Source of the DNA: Escherichia sp. E4742
GTDB lineage: Bacteria > Pseudomonadota > Gammaproteobacteria > Enterobacterales > Enterobacteriaceae
Assembly (NCBI RefSeq): GCF_005843885.1
Contig: NZ_CP040443.1
Span: 2,046,001 to 2,110,000, forward strand
Reading direction: 5' to 3'
DNA: 64,000 nt
The translations under genes and the position numbers were made by a program. Shown here piece by piece: positions 28,922 to 38,176 of this stretch (its first letter is position 1; every line of letters begins with the position of its first letter). The notes beneath the pieces were generated by a model. That model saw nothing but the letters and a program-made list of their open reading frames with translations. It ran no database searches and was not told the origin of the DNA.

Positions 28922-29587
28922 TTACCGAGTAATATCCCAGCCACGAGCCTTCCAGAGCTCCGGTAACTGAACCAGCTCAGTAAAGGTAGTGACTTTCGGA
29001 TGAACGATCGGCTTATTATGCGGGTCAGCGCAGAAGTAAAACACCTCCATACCGGCATCGATTCCTGACTGCGCACCGGCGCTGGAGTCATCGACCAGAA
29101 TGCAGTTTTCAACGTTCACATTCATCGCTTTTGCGGCATGGAACATTAATGCCGGGTCGGGCTTCCAGCGTTGGATGTCATAGCCACTGAACAACTTTTC
29201 CGGGAAATAGTGCAGCATGTTGAGCTTACCAAGCGAATGCTGCATCTTGCTGACCGGGCCGTTAGAGACGACGCACATTGGCACTTTCACACTAGCCAGC
29301 AATTCGTTAGCACCCGCAATCACCTCCAGTTCGCTATCAAACAGACGTGCCACTTCCGCACGGTAAACGTGCTCGGCATCGGCACGAACTATTTCTACGC
29401 CCTGTTCTTTGCTAATGATGTCGATGATTTCGTAGAGTTTTACGCCTTTAAAGCGGGTAAAAATTTCTTCAAGGTCAACGTTAATGCCAAATTCCCTGAA
29501 CATCGTGACATAGGCACGAGAGCAAATGACCTCGCTATCGACCAGCGTACCGTCACAGTCGAAAAATACCGCTTCTATCTGGGACAT
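28922..29587 (-). CDS. yieH: YieH, HAD-family 6-phosphogluconate phosphatase
   Basis: This 221-residue HAD hydrolase (beta-phosphoglucomutase-like) has motif I FFDCDGTLVDSE at residues 8-19, with the nucleophile and acid Asp. Motif II is VSNGP and motif III/IV is KPDPAL...LVDDSSAG. The E. coli protein dephosphorylates 6-phosphogluconate in vitro. It is convergent with phoU and divergent from adeP. Regulation is unknown. Confidence 0.95.
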   Translation of the reverse strand: MSQIEAVFFDCDGTLVDSEVICSRAYVTMFREFGINVDLEEIFTRFKGVKLYEIIDIISKEQGVEIVRADAEHVYRAEVARLFDSELEVIAGANELLASVKVPMCVVSNGPVSKMQHSLGKLNMLHYFPEKLFSGYDIQRWKPDPALMFHAAKAMNVNVENCILVDDSSAGAQSGIDAGMEVFYFCADPHNKPIVHPKVTTFTELVQLPELWKARGWDITR

Positions 29588-29636
29588 GTCTTTCCTTTAT
29601 CGTTAGTTTAACGTTTTCGTCATGCAGATTAGCGCG

Positions 29637-29652
29637 ACGCAATCGTTGCCGT
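29637..29652 (+). promoter_or_regulatory. Candidate PurR operator upstream of adeP
   Basis: ACGCAATCGTTGCCGT matches the PurR 16-mer ACGCAAACGTTTGCGT at 13 of 16 bases and lies about 100 bp before adeP. PurR control of a purine permease would make sense. This is a by-eye match only. Confidence 0.4.
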
Positions 29653-29753
29653 ATAAGCAAATACAATGAAAAAAAGTTATCTTCAGCCGTCCATATTGTC
29701 TCATTTTGGTATACGATAGCGACGTATTTTCCCTCCTTGTTCGGAAATAGATA

Positions 29754-31091
29754 ATGAGTCAACAACACACAACCCAGGCTTCTGGCCAGGGGATGCTGGA
29801 ACGCGTGTTTAAACTGCGCGAACATGGCACGACGGCACGGACCGAAGTGATCGCCGGTTTTACCACCTTCCTGACGATGGTTTACATCGTTTTTGTTAAC
29901 CCGCAAATTCTCGGCGTTGCTGGCATGGATACCAGCGCCGTCTTCGTCACCACCTGTCTGATTGCTGCGTTCGGCAGTATTCTGATGGGGCTGTTTGCTA
30001 ACCTGCCAGTCGCGCTGGCTCCCGCTATGGGTCTGAATGCGTTCTTCGCTTTTGTCGTTGTGCAGGCGATGGGCTTGCCATGGCAGGTTGGGATGGGCGC
30101 CATTTTCTGGGGCGCGATTGGTCTGCTGCTGCTGACGATTTTCCGCATTCGCTACTGGATGATAGCCAACATTCCTGTGAGTCTGCGTGTGGGTATTACT
30201 AGCGGTATCGGCCTGTTTATCGGCATGATGGGGCTGAAAAACGCGGGCGTGATTGTCGCGAATCCAGAAACGCTGGTGAGCATCGGTAATCTGACTTCTC
30301 ACAGCGTGCTGCTGGGTATCCTCGGCTTCTTCATCATCGCCATTCTGGCCTCACGTAACATTCACGCGGCGGTGCTGGTTTCCATCGTGGTGACGACGCT
30401 TCTGGGCTGGATGCTGGGTGATGTCCACTATAATGGCATCGTTTCTGCGCCGCCGAGCGTGATGACGGTGGTGGGGCATGTGGATTTAGCAGGGTCGTTT
30501 AACCTCGGACTGGCAGGGGTGATTTTCTCTTTCATGCTGGTCAACCTGTTTGACTCCTCCGGTACGTTGATTGGCGTAACCGATAAAGCCGGTCTGGCGG
30601 ATGAGAAAGGTAAATTCCCGCGCATGAAGCAGGCGCTGTATGTCGACAGTATCTCTTCCGTGACCGGTTCGTTTATCGGTACTTCTTCCGTCACGGCATA
30701 CATTGAGTCTTCTTCCGGCGTTTCCGTTGGCGGTCGTACCGGTCTGACGGCAGTGGTTGTCGGCCTGCTGTTCCTGCTGGTTATCTTCCTGTCGCCGCTG
30801 GCGGGGATGGTGCCAGGCTACGCCGCGGCTGGCGCGCTGATTTACGTTGGCGTACTGATGACATCAAGTCTTGCGCGTGTGAAATGGCAGGATCTCACCG
30901 AATCCGTTCCGGCGTTTATTACCGCCGTGATGATGCCGTTTAGCTTCTCGATTACCGAAGGTATTGCGCTGGGCTTTATCTCCTACTGCGTGATGAAAAT
31001 CGGCACCGGACGTCTGCGTGACCTTAGCCCGTGCGTAATCATCGTGGCGCTGCTGTTTATCCTGAAGATTGTGTTTATCGACGGACACTAA
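29754..31091 (+). CDS. adeP: AdeP (YieG), high-affinity adenine permease
   Basis: The 445-residue NCS2/AzgA-like transporter has about 12-14 membrane segments. The family motif NAFFAFVVVQAMG and the acidic helix segment VNLFDSSGTLIGV are visible. It imports adenine by proton symport. A bidirectional terminator separates it from the convergent chrR. Confidence 0.96.
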   Translation: MSQQHTTQASGQGMLERVFKLREHGTTARTEVIAGFTTFLTMVYIVFVNPQILGVAGMDTSAVFVTTCLIAAFGSILMGLFANLPVALAPAMGLNAFFAFVVVQAMGLPWQVGMGAIFWGAIGLLLLTIFRIRYWMIANIPVSLRVGITSGIGLFIGMMGLKNAGVIVANPETLVSIGNLTSHSVLLGILGFFIIAILASRNIHAAVLVSIVVTTLLGWMLGDVHYNGIVSAPPSVMTVVGHVDLAGSFNLGLAGVIFSFMLVNLFDSSGTLIGVTDKAGLADEKGKFPRMKQALYVDSISSVTGSFIGTSSVTAYIESSSGVSVGGRTGLTAVVVGLLFLLVIFLSPLAGMVPGYAAAGALIYVGVLMTSSLARVKWQDLTESVPAFITAVMMPFSFSITEGIALGFISYCVMKIGTGRLRDLSPCVIIVALLFILKIVFIDGH

Positions 31092-31106
31092 AACCGATAG
31101 CTCGTT

Positions 31107-31145
31107 AAAAAAACCCGCCATGCGTTACCGCAGGCGGGTTTTTTA
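31107..31145. terminator. Bidirectional terminator between adeP and chrR
   Basis: AAACCCGCC-A-TGCG pairs with CGCA-GGCGGGTTT around TTAC, with one bulged A. A-runs lie on the left and T-runs on the right. It would end both convergent genes. Confidence 0.92.
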
Positions 31146-31146
31146 T

Positions 31147-31713
31147 TTAGAGTTTCACCCTTTGAATAAACTCGCCAAATGCGGTCAATTGCCCGGTCAG
31201 GTGATCCAGCGTTCCCTGATCAATCACTTCTCCGGTTTGTGGATCGACTTTGTTCTGAATCACGCCGCCCATAAACTCTGGTTTGTTCATTACCATGGCA
31301 TCGAGGAAGACCAGAATCTGGCGCAGATGATACTGACAGCGTGCGCCGCCAATTACGCCCATTGAGCTGGTCTGAATCAACACCGGTTTACCGGCCAATG
31401 GCTGATCGGGCAGGCGGGAAAGCCAGTCGATGGCATTTTTCAGCCCGCCCGGCACCGAGTAGTTATATTCCGGCGTCACGATCACCACACCATCCGCCTG
31501 ACGAATCTGTTCCGCCAGAGCTTCAACCGTTGCTGGAAAACCGTCTTCCTGCTGTACGTCTGCGTCATATAAGGGAATGTCAGCAATAGATGGCAACGCG
31601 TTAACTTCCATACCCGCTGGGGCAATTTTCGGCAGCGTACGTGCAACCATGCCATTAAATGAACCTTTGCGCAGGCTTCCCAATAACGTAACCACCTTCA
31701 ATTTTTCAGACAT
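31147..31713 (-). CDS. chrR: ChrR, FMN-dependent quinone/chromate reductase
   Basis: The 188-residue NADPH-dependent FMN reductase family protein has a flavodoxin-like fold. The FMN loop TLLGSLRKGSFNGM is at about residues 9-22, and TPEYNYSVPGGLKNAIDWLSR is the flavin-contact signature region. It performs two-electron reduction of quinones and chromate and helps against oxidative stress. yieE lies 21 bp upstream in the same direction, so the two may be co-transcribed. Confidence 0.96.
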   Translation of the reverse strand: MSEKLKVVTLLGSLRKGSFNGMVARTLPKIAPAGMEVNALPSIADIPLYDADVQQEDGFPATVEALAEQIRQADGVVIVTPEYNYSVPGGLKNAIDWLSRLPDQPLAGKPVLIQTSSMGVIGGARCQYHLRQILVFLDAMVMNKPEFMGGVIQNKVDPQTGEVIDQGTLDHLTGQLTAFGEFIQRVKL

Positions 31714-31734
31714 GATGACTCCTGTGGTTGTCTA

Positions 31735-32484
31735 TCAATTTGGCAAAAATGACTTCACGGTAGAGAGCTGGGCAAAACGCATCATCCGGCTGGTAGGATT
31801 ATTGGCGCGGCTGTGAATATCCGGCAGGCTTTTCCAGCCTTGCCTACCATCAAACTCCCAGACATTGAGCTTTTCAATCGCTGGGCTGACCGCCACGGAC
31901 CATACCAGCACTTCCTCTGCGTCGCATATTGCTTCTACATGATTTACATGGGCACATTTCAGGCGTCCCGCAATGGGCATCAACTGCAGATTTCGCGGGT
32001 CGTCATTCAGAACATCACCGGTAAGTTTTAGCACGCTTCGGCGCAGCGTGATGAGCTGCGCTCGCGCTTCGTTAGGATCGTTCTGCTTACTGATCCATAG
32101 TGATTCATTGCTGGAAAAAGCATGGTTATCGGGCGCGTGAGGGCTATGAAACCCACGAGTCGCGCGCTGTAGTTCCATATCGAGGCCACATTCACCTTCG
32201 GTTGTTAACGCCACACCGACCATGTTTCCTGCATAGGATATTGAAAATGATGGTAAATTTTTATCGTGGAAAACCGGCTTTCCTTTAGCCTGGGTGACGA
32301 TTTCCGGCAATTCACTAATGCCGTACAGCAAGAACATCAGTTCTGCGAGTAAACCTCTGGACGCCAGGAAACGACTTTGACGATGAGGGGGAAGATTTAG
32401 GGCTTCTTGATGACACTGGGAGGGTAGACGAACAGATATCAGGTGTCCTTCCGTTAAAATCCCTCGGGCAAAGTGAGTCGCCAT
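31735..32484 (-). CDS. yieE: YieE, 4'-phosphopantetheinyl transferase superfamily protein
   Basis: The 249-residue protein is related to Sfp/AcpS-type transferases. The magnesium motif is present as CGLDMELQR, with D102 and E104. In the second motif, where family members have W-x-x-K-E-S/A-x-x-K, this protein reads LITLRRSVLK (144-153), so the usual acidic residue is replaced. Start chosen at 32484 (ATGGCGACTCAC). A start four codons upstream is possible. Function is not established. Confidence 0.88.
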   Translation of the reverse strand: MATHFARGILTEGHLISVRLPSQCHQEALNLPPHRQSRFLASRGLLAELMFLLYGISELPEIVTQAKGKPVFHDKNLPSFSISYAGNMVGVALTTEGECGLDMELQRATRGFHSPHAPDNHAFSSNESLWISKQNDPNEARAQLITLRRSVLKLTGDVLNDDPRNLQLMPIAGRLKCAHVNHVEAICDAEEVLVWSVAVSPAIEKLNVWEFDGRQGWKSLPDIHSRANNPTSRMMRFAQLSTVKSFLPN

Positions 32485-32639
32485 TTTTCGCTCCATGCTT
32501 AATGGTCCATTATGAATACAGAGTAATCATTTACTGAAATTATGGACAGACTAAAGCGGCGAAAAGTTCGATTCAGATAAATTTATTACATGTTTTTTAC
32601 ATTTTATCGCGAAATATGGTCGCGTTTTATACGATTTAA

Positions 32640-33599
32640 TTATGTCATCGAGGCGTAAAGATTTTTAATGGTTTCCCGTAACCAGACGATCTTCGGGTTA
32701 TGGCTGTTCCGTTTGTGCCACAGCAGAGTAAACGGCACTTCCAGCTTTTTTTGCTGGATTTCGTCAAACGGGAGAGGGAGTGCAACCAGTGGAAGCTGGT
32801 GGAGTTGGTTGTAGTACTGACAGTAGCGCGGTGCGGTCGCCAGTAGCAGATTGTCGGGCTGCGCCGCCATAAACAGTGACTGCTCGAATTCCGGCAGACT
32901 CATGGCAATCGTGCGTTCGCGTCCTGATTCCTGCAACACATTGTCCAGCGCCCAGGTATCGCTCTGTTCCCAGCAAATGCTGATATGTGGATAACGTAAA
33001 AAAGTATCCAGATCCCATTCTTCACGCAGCGCCGGATGATCTTTGCGCAACCAGACGCACGGTAAGTCTGTAAATAATACGTCATAATCAATAGACAACG
33101 GCAGAAGACTAAGCTGTTCTCGCGAGCGAGGGTGGCTTTCTCGTCCGGTAAAACCGATATCCACTTCGCCACGAATAATTGCATCCAACGAGTCATAATC
33201 CCAGTTGCGCAGTTTAATCGTCGCCTGTGGGTAACGCTGGTAAATATGTTTCGACAGCGCGTTAAACATGATCATCATCAGCGGCGATTCTGCTGCCAGC
33301 TCAAACTTAAGACCACGTGGCGTTTGGTGGTGCGGTTTATCCAGCAGCAGATTGCTCATTTGCATCCACTCCGCCAGATTTTGCTCCATGCTGACCATCA
33401 GCGGCGTTGGCGTCAGGCCCAGCGGTGAGTTCACAAAGAGCAGGTCATCAAACCATATCCGAAGCTTTGCCAGAGATTTGCTCACCGCCGAAGGCGTCAC
33501 GTTCATCCGCTTCGCCGCTTTGGTCACGCTGCGCTCCTGCATCAGCAGTTGCAGGCAGAGCAGCAAATTCAGATCAAGTGTGGTGATGGATTTCTTCAT
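32640..33599 (-). CDS. yidZ: YidZ, LysR-family transcriptional regulator
   Basis: This 319-residue LTTR has an N-terminal winged HTH (TLDLNLLLCLQLLMQERSVT, AAKRMNVTPSAVSKSLAKLR). The C-terminal substrate-binding domain is of the NodD/PnbR type. The E. coli gene has been linked to anaerobic nitric oxide protection. Its start overlaps the 3' end of mdtL by 26 bp, so the two are likely co-transcribed. Confidence 0.96.
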   Translation of the reverse strand: MKKSITTLDLNLLLCLQLLMQERSVTKAAKRMNVTPSAVSKSLAKLRIWFDDLLFVNSPLGLTPTPLMVSMEQNLAEWMQMSNLLLDKPHHQTPRGLKFELAAESPLMMIMFNALSKHIYQRYPQATIKLRNWDYDSLDAIIRGEVDIGFTGRESHPRSREQLSLLPLSIDYDVLFTDLPCVWLRKDHPALREEWDLDTFLRYPHISICWEQSDTWALDNVLQESGRERTIAMSLPEFEQSLFMAAQPDNLLLATAPRYCQYYNQLHQLPLVALPLPFDEIQQKKLEVPFTLLWHKRNSHNPKIVWLRETIKNLYASMT

Positions 33600-34749
33600 G
33601 AGCGGTAACGGGGCGTCCAGGCGCGACGAGCATAATCAGCAACAGGCTCACTATGCTACAGGCAATCAGAATCCCGATCAGCATATTCCATGCGCCTACG
33701 CCGACTACCGCCGCTAGCCAAATCCACAGTGATGAACCGCAAACCTGTGCAATGCCTAATGTCGAACTGGCTACGCCCGCGCGTAATGAAAACGGCCCTA
33801 ACGCCTGACTCATTGCCACGCCGAATCCCACCGAAAAACCAGCGCAAATCAACGTGATGCCAAATAGCGAAACTGCATGGGAAGGCGAAACCGCAAGGAT
33901 GATTCCCGCCGCCAGAAATAACACCTGCGAGGTGATCATCAACGTACGTGGCTTAAAAATCCCCAACGCAAATGGCGTGGAGAACGATACGGTCATGCTG
34001 ACACCTGCGGTCAACGCCATAATGGTGGCGTATTCTCCGCGCGCAAAGCCCATGATTTCCATCAGCAATACTGGCGACGTATTCACGAAGGTAAGTATGA
34101 CTGAGACGCTGAGGGTGGTGATAAGCACTCGACTGAGGAAAAAGCGGTTAAGCAACGACTCGGTATTTTCTCGTGTTTTGCCCGAAGCGGCAGGTGTCGC
34201 AGGGCGGGTTTCTTTTAAAATAAACAATGACAACATGAGTACCGCGACACCCATCAGCGCCATTACCCAGAACAGGCTCTGCCACGGGAACTTAAGCATA
34301 ATCAGGTGGCCAAGCACTGGCGCTAACACCGGAATGATGCAGGTAATGCCGTTGAGTAATGACAGCACTTTTGCCCGACGTCGATCGTCCAGCGTGTCGC
34401 GTAAAATCGCGAATGCCACCACGTAACAACAGCCCGCGCCGAGTCCCTGCAAAAAGCGTCCTGCAAGAAATAACGCGCTGGTTTCAGCCAGTGAACAGAA
34501 CACCGAGGCGATAATAAATAGCGCCGCGCCGGGGATGGCGACAGGTTTTCTCCCTGAACGGTCGGCCACTTTCCCGGCAAATAGCATTGCTGCTGCCATC
34601 CCCGCAAGGTAAACGGAGAACGCAATATGCAACTGCGCTTCGCTGGCATTGAGATCGGCGGCGATGCGCGGTAAGCCGACCAGGTACATATCAATACCTG
34701 CGGGATAGAGTAAAACCAGGGCAAAACTACAAATTAAAAAGCGGGACAT
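33574..34749 (-). CDS. mdtL: MdtL, MFS drug/proton antiporter
   Basis: The 391-residue transporter has 12 predicted helices in the DHA1 (Bcr/CmlA-like) group. Motif A is DRSGRKPVAIPG in the loop between helices 2 and 3, and the proline/glycine-rich motif C region is LLNGITCIIPVLAPVLG. In E. coli, overexpression gives chloramphenicol resistance. Start chosen at 34749 (ATGTCCCGCTTT). An upstream in-frame start 11 codons earlier is less likely. The C-terminus is His-rich (EEIHHHT). Confidence 0.96.
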   Translation of the reverse strand: MSRFLICSFALVLLYPAGIDMYLVGLPRIAADLNASEAQLHIAFSVYLAGMAAAMLFAGKVADRSGRKPVAIPGAALFIIASVFCSLAETSALFLAGRFLQGLGAGCCYVVAFAILRDTLDDRRRAKVLSLLNGITCIIPVLAPVLGHLIMLKFPWQSLFWVMALMGVAVLMLSLFILKETRPATPAASGKTRENTESLLNRFFLSRVLITTLSVSVILTFVNTSPVLLMEIMGFARGEYATIMALTAGVSMTVSFSTPFALGIFKPRTLMITSQVLFLAAGIILAVSPSHAVSLFGITLICAGFSVGFGVAMSQALGPFSLRAGVASSTLGIAQVCGSSLWIWLAAVVGVGAWNMLIGILIACSIVSLLLIMLVAPGRPVTAHEEIHHHT

Positions 34750-34883
34750 GGGATAAAGCGTCCTGACGGGAAGGTGACGCAAAGCATACGTGGTGAAGGA
34801 GAATCAGGCGAGTTGCCATTTGGACAAAAGAGATTTCCTGGCAGGAAAGAAGCCAGCGAATGACCGCTGGCTTCTTTAAGGGC

Positions 34884-36131
34884 TTAGCTAAATTTAGGTA
34901 ACACGTTAAAGACGTTGCCGAACCAGCACAAAATCACGGCGATACCAAAGAGAATGACAACCGCTGGAATAAGATTACCGCCCCAGACCGTGAATATCTG
35001 ATTGGGAAACTTCTTGCGTGCTTTGATTGCCAGTACCGCGGGGATAATGACCGCCCAGATGGTGGCGCACAGTCCGGCACCGCCAATCCCGTAAATAAAG
35101 CCATTCGGGAAGACGAGATACAACAAAGCGGGTGGCAGGAAGGTTAACAGCACGGTTTTGAAACGTCCGCCGTGGGAGTTATCAATCTTAAACAGATCCG
35201 CCAGGTAATCGAACAGCCCAAGCGTGACGCCAAAGAACGAACTGGCGACAGCTAAGTTGGAGAACACCAGCAGGCAAAATTCGATAATGCCATGCTGTTT
35301 GGTGCCGAGGAACGTTTTTACCAGTGAATCAACGTTACCGCCCGAGGAGATAATCGCTTTAAAACTTTCTCGCGAGATATTCCCCATCGTGCAATAAAGC
35401 CAGAAGAGATAAATCACCAGTGCCAGCAGCGAGCCGAAAACTACGCTTTTGATTAGTTTATCTTTCTTTTTTCCATAGCAAATAATCAGACTGGGAATAT
35501 TGCCGTGGAAACCAAATGACGCCAGACACACCGGCAAAGCCATAAAGATATACGGGAAGTAAGACGTCCCCGCAGTCGTGCTGGTGGAATCGCGCAGAAT
35601 GGAATAATCGACCTGGAAGAAGAAAGAACCAAACACGATCACAAAGGAGATAATCTTCAGCCCGAGGAACAACGAGGTAATACGACTGGCGGCTAAAGAG
35701 CTTATCCACAATACGCTGGCAACGAAAATGGCCGTACAGATCCCGACAATGCGTGGATTAGCGTGATAGCCCAAATTCATCGATATCGTTTCGCTAATGA
35801 TTGCGCCGTTAGCAGAGATATAAGCATAAGTGAGAATATAAAGAACGAAGGCAACGGTAATACCGCTAATAATGTTCCAGGTGTTGCCAATTAAATCTTT
35901 GGTGATGGTGTTAAAACTGGAGCCGACGGGATAATTTAAGTTTGCTTCTAATAATAATAGGCCTGAATGTAACATTGAAAACCAGGCGATAATAAGAATA
36001 AAAGCGCCCCAAAAAAACCAGGCACCGGCAAGGTCAACAGGTAAAGCAAACATCCCACCGCCAATTACTGTACCGGCTATAACCATAACACCCCAAAATG
36101 CAGAGTGCTTTTTTTCTGATTGATCAGTCAT
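34884..36131 (-). CDS. tnaB: TnaB, low-affinity tryptophan permease
   Basis: The 415-residue aromatic amino acid permease (HAAAP family) has 11 membrane helices. It starts with the substrate-site motif VMVIAGTVIGGGMFALPV. It brings tryptophan in for TnaA. It lies 91 bp downstream of tnaA in the tnaCAB operon, which is induced by tryptophan and repressed by glucose. Full length and intact. Confidence 0.98.
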   Translation of the reverse strand: MTDQSEKKHSAFWGVMVIAGTVIGGGMFALPVDLAGAWFFWGAFILIIAWFSMLHSGLLLLEANLNYPVGSSFNTITKDLIGNTWNIISGITVAFVLYILTYAYISANGAIISETISMNLGYHANPRIVGICTAIFVASVLWISSLAASRITSLFLGLKIISFVIVFGSFFFQVDYSILRDSTSTTAGTSYFPYIFMALPVCLASFGFHGNIPSLIICYGKKKDKLIKSVVFGSLLALVIYLFWLYCTMGNISRESFKAIISSGGNVDSLVKTFLGTKQHGIIEFCLLVFSNLAVASSFFGVTLGLFDYLADLFKIDNSHGGRFKTVLLTFLPPALLYLVFPNGFIYGIGGAGLCATIWAVIIPAVLAIKARKKFPNQIFTVWGGNLIPAVVILFGIAVILCWFGNVFNVLPKFS

Positions 36132-36222
36132 GATGCCACCTTTAGAGGAAGGCTATTTTTGTTATTGAGGATGTAGGGGAAATAGAGTGGCTAACATCCT
36201 TATAGCCACTCTGTAGTGTTAA

Positions 36223-37638
36223 TTAAACTTCTTTCAGTTTTGCGGTGAAGTGACGCAATACTTTTGGTTCGTAGGTAAAGGTTAATCCTTTAATATTTGT
36301 CGCGTTCTCTTTCACATGTTTGAAGGCTTCAATAATGAAGTCCATATGTGTTTGGGTATATGTTGCACGTGGAATGGTTAAACGCAGCAGTTCTGCCGGG
36401 CAAGGCAGTTGTTTACCGGTTTTCGGATCGCGACCTAACAGGAAGGAACCAATTTCTACCGCACGGATACCGGCGACTTTATACAATTCGCACGCCAGTG
36501 CCTGTGCCGGGAATTGATCTGCCGGGATATGCGGTAACAGTTTACCGGCATCAACGAACGCCGCGTGACCGCCCGCCTGTTGGCATACTACGCCAATCTC
36601 TTCCAGACCATCGACCAGATACTGCACCTGCGCAATACGATAAGCCAGCCAGTCATGGTTCATGCCGTCATACAGACCCACCGCCAGACGCTCCATCGCA
36701 CCGCCTTCCAGACCACCATAAGTCGGGAAGCCTTCCTGCACTACGCACAGCGTTCTGCATTCGGTGTAGACATCGAAGAAGCTGTCGTCTTTCACGCACA
36801 GCAGGCCGCCCATCGGCACCATCGCATCTTTCTTGGCGGACATCGCCAGCATATCGGCATATTTATAGGTTTCGCGAGTGATCTGCTCGATAGTCCAGTC
36901 TTTATATTCCGCTTCACGCTGTTTGATGAAATAGGCGTTTTCGGCAAAGCGCGCGGAGTCCATCACTACCGGAATATCGTATTTCTTCGCAATGCTGTAC
37001 ATCGCTTTCATATTTGCCAGTGAAACCGGCTGGCCGCCTGCGGAGTTGCTGGTAATGGTCGCAACGATATACGGCACGTTATTCGGGCCAACTTCTTCAA
37101 TACCGCGTTCTAATCCTTCGAGGTCAAAGTTGCCTTTAAAGTCGTAACGTACGCCAGTATCGAAGGCTTCTTTGATATAGACGTTACGCACGGTACAGCC
37201 GTTAATCTGGCTATGACCCTGAGTGGTATCGAAGAAATAGTTAGAGAACGCCACCATTTTGCTGCGATCCAGACCTTTTTCCTGCTCGCGTTTTTTAATC
37301 AGTACCGGAATATAGATTTGCTCTGCGCCACGGCCCTGGTGGGTCGGAATAGTGTATTGATAACCAAAGATATTTTTTACTGACTCGGCTAACGCATAGT
37401 AGCTGCGGCTGCCACTGTAGGCTTCGTCGCCGCGCATCATCGCTGCCTGCATACTTTGAGTTACCGCCCCGGTGCCGCTGTCGGTCAGTAAATCGATAAA
37501 CACATCTTCGCTATCCAGCAGGAACGGGTTCATACCAGATTTAATAATCGCTTCTTCACGGTAAGCGCGAGTCGTACGTTTTACTGGCTCAATAACACGA
37601 ATGCGGAACGGTTCAGGGAGATGTTTAAAGTTTTCCAT
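36223..37638 (-). CDS. tnaA: TnaA, tryptophanase
   Basis: The 471-residue PLP enzyme cleaves tryptophan to indole, pyruvate and ammonia. The PLP lysine is in MLAMSAKKDAMVPMGG (K270 by E. coli numbering). No damage is seen, so indole production is predicted. Start chosen at 37638 (ATGGAAAACTTT). The longer in-frame option adds five residues. Expression depends on TnaC-controlled rho antitermination. Confidence 0.99.
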   Translation of the reverse strand: MENFKHLPEPFRIRVIEPVKRTTRAYREEAIIKSGMNPFLLDSEDVFIDLLTDSGTGAVTQSMQAAMMRGDEAYSGSRSYYALAESVKNIFGYQYTIPTHQGRGAEQIYIPVLIKKREQEKGLDRSKMVAFSNYFFDTTQGHSQINGCTVRNVYIKEAFDTGVRYDFKGNFDLEGLERGIEEVGPNNVPYIVATITSNSAGGQPVSLANMKAMYSIAKKYDIPVVMDSARFAENAYFIKQREAEYKDWTIEQITRETYKYADMLAMSAKKDAMVPMGGLLCVKDDSFFDVYTECRTLCVVQEGFPTYGGLEGGAMERLAVGLYDGMNHDWLAYRIAQVQYLVDGLEEIGVVCQQAGGHAAFVDAGKLLPHIPADQFPAQALACELYKVAGIRAVEIGSFLLGRDPKTGKQLPCPAELLRLTIPRATYTQTHMDFIIEAFKHVKENATNIKGLTFTYEPKVLRHFTAKLKEV

Positions 37639-37860
37639 TGCATAATCCTTCATTTATTTTAATTACAGTGATCCCTGTGAATATTGCGTCTGCAATAACC
37701 ATTAATTCACCATAATTATGTATGCGAGTACATTTATTTAGACGAGCAAATAGATAAAGCAATAATGGCTTGTCTAAAAGGTAAAATTAAGGCATGGCAA
37801 ACTAATAGATCACATTGAATCCAATTGGTTTGACTCTGGTGATGGCTACAGAAGGGAAAA
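37639..37860 (-). promoter_or_regulatory. tnaC-tnaA leader (rho-dependent attenuation region)
   Basis: The 222-bp transcribed spacer between tnaC and tnaA is where Rho stops transcription unless tryptophan stalls the ribosome at the tnaC stop. It is known to contain boxA/rut and pause sites, which I did not map base by base. Confidence 0.75.
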
Positions 37861-37935
37861 TTAAGGGCGGTGATCGACAATCTTGTTGTCAATATTGAAC
37901 CACTTTGAGGTCACACATATATGTAAGATATTCAT
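37861..37935 (-). CDS. tnaC: TnaC, tryptophanase operon leader peptide
   Basis: This 24-codon leader reads MNILHICVTSKW, then FNIDNKIVDHRP and TAA. Its key residues Trp12, Asp16 and Pro24 are all present. When tryptophan is high, the nascent peptide blocks release at the stop codon, masks the rut site from Rho and allows tnaA-tnaB transcription. Confidence 0.98.
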   Translation of the reverse strand: MNILHICVTSKWFNIDNKIVDHRP

Positions 37936-38011
37936 AATGCACTTATCCTCGAAAGACATGTTGCTACACTATTACATTAAGGTTTTTATATCTATTCCTA
38001 AGTTTATTAAA

Positions 38012-38027
38012 TGTGAATCGAATCACA
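38012..38027 (-). promoter_or_regulatory. CRP site of the tna promoter
   Basis: TGTGAATCGAATCACA is a perfect CRP half-site pair with 6-bp spacing. It lies about 77 bp upstream of tnaC, in the position expected for the class I catabolite-controlled tna promoter. Confidence 0.9.
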
Positions 38028-38135
38028 ATCGTTCGAGATGCATTATTAAATGTTTTTTCAGAAAAATACGCTGCATTAAAATTTTAATGTTTATAAGATG
38101 AATTGATTAATAAAAAGTATGCAAACAGGAAAACA

Positions 38136-38165
38136 AAGCCGCATCCTGATTACCAGATGCGGCTT
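38136..38165 (-). terminator. Intrinsic terminator after mnmE
   Basis: AAGCCGCATC and GATGCGGCTT form a 10-bp perfect stem 12 bp past the mnmE stop. On the minus strand it is followed by TTTGTTTTCC. It insulates mnmE from the tna promoter region. Confidence 0.85.
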
Positions 38166-38176
38166 CGTAAGTGCGG

